Below, piece by piece: positions 5,183 to 5,346 of a stretch of DNA of 5,346 nt. The position numbers were made by a program, and so were the translations under genes. Source of the DNA: Profundicola sp048268105 (GTDB taxonomy: Bacteria; Bacteroidota; Bacteroidia; Flavobacteriales; Weeksellaceae). The stretch covers positions 1 through 5,346 of the forward strand of contig JBLWWH010000050.1 of assembly GCA_048268105.1 (NCBI GenBank), written 5' to 3'. The notes under the pieces are model-generated. The model did not search any database, was not told the DNA's origin, and saw nothing but the letters and a program-made list of their open reading frames with translations. Numbering within the stretch: position 1 is the first letter of the stretch; every line of letters starts with the position of its first letter.

Positions 5183-5346
5183 CAACGCGTATAATTAATT
5201 GCTAGGGCAAGTGATTATTTGGAAAACATCTTAGAATTTTAAGTGTTCAAAGAACCTGCTTTGGATGTAAGTTTTATGAGAGAACCAATGACCATGATTA
5301 TTGTAACTTATTACAAAAGGAGTTACTAAGTCAAGAAATCCGATTA
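5179..5346 (+). other. Start of a further spacer, truncated by the window
   Basis: GTAACAACGCGTATAATTAA (5179-5198) followed by TTGC repeats the left edge of spacer 1; the shared 21-nt core beginning ACAAC differs at only four positions. The rest shows no credible gene. A 6-bp hairpin, TTGTAA 5301-5306 with TTACAA 5311-5316, is present but has no T-run. No right-edge motif is reached before the window ends, so this spacer is longer than 160 nt and the array probably continues. Confidence 0.6.

Noticed and set aside
5243..5329. Short + ORF (GTG at 5243 or ATG at 5276, ending at TAA 5327-5329)
   Set aside because: Only 28 codons from GTG or 17 from ATG, with no recognisable motif and lying in a spacer; insufficient support for a gene.

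Overview
The window is AT-rich DNA that most resembles a marine or soil flavobacterium (phylum Bacteroidota). The grounds are lysine-, asparagine- and isoleucine-rich proteins, start codons with no Shine-Dalgarno sequence, two Bacteroidota-style lipoproteins, and an IS3-family transposase whose protein closely resembles those I know from Flavobacteriia. This taxonomic call is inference.

Layout: four intact, mutually unrelated genes lie on the + strand, separated by long non-coding spacers. They are a secreted protein of unknown function (459-1055), an SGNH/GDSL-type lipoprotein hydrolase (2396-3232), an alpha/beta-hydrolase lipoprotein (3458-4102) and a DUF4304-like cytoplasmic protein (4496-5182). 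A decayed 1173-bp IS3-family element (1203-2375) sits in the spacer between the first two genes. It has recognisable 25-bp terminal inverted repeats, a 3-bp target duplication, a deletion/frameshift and two in-frame stops.

The spacers are the main point of interest. Each gene is followed, 0 to 12 nt after its stop, by the same kind of left-edge motif (about GATAACAACATGTATA). Each is preceded, about 10 to 35 nt before its ATG, by a right-edge motif containing ACG(T/A)GTT-like or ACGTTG sequence. Three genes also have a short AT-rich leader containing TTTGA-A-rich sequence. Between these edges the spacers are of different kinds. Two (101-450 and 4126-4475) are copies of one 350-nt non-coding element of identical length, about 93% identical by hand count. 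One (3243-3430) can fold into a long, asymmetric, bulged hairpin. One (1064-1202) has imperfectly complementary ends and was split by the IS. Removing the IS in silico, with one copy of the duplication, restores a right edge and leader that align with those of the gene at 3458, with exactly the same 33-nt distance to the ATG.

Overall this looks like a segment of a gene-cassette array: promoterless-looking, one-gene units in a single orientation, each carrying a long structured recombination-site-like sequence. The sites do not match the integron attC consensus and no recombinase lies in the window. The cassette interpretation is inference; the repeated edges, the 350-nt duplication and the IS reconstruction are read directly from the sequence. 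The genes themselves do not form an obvious pathway, which is normal for cassette cargo.
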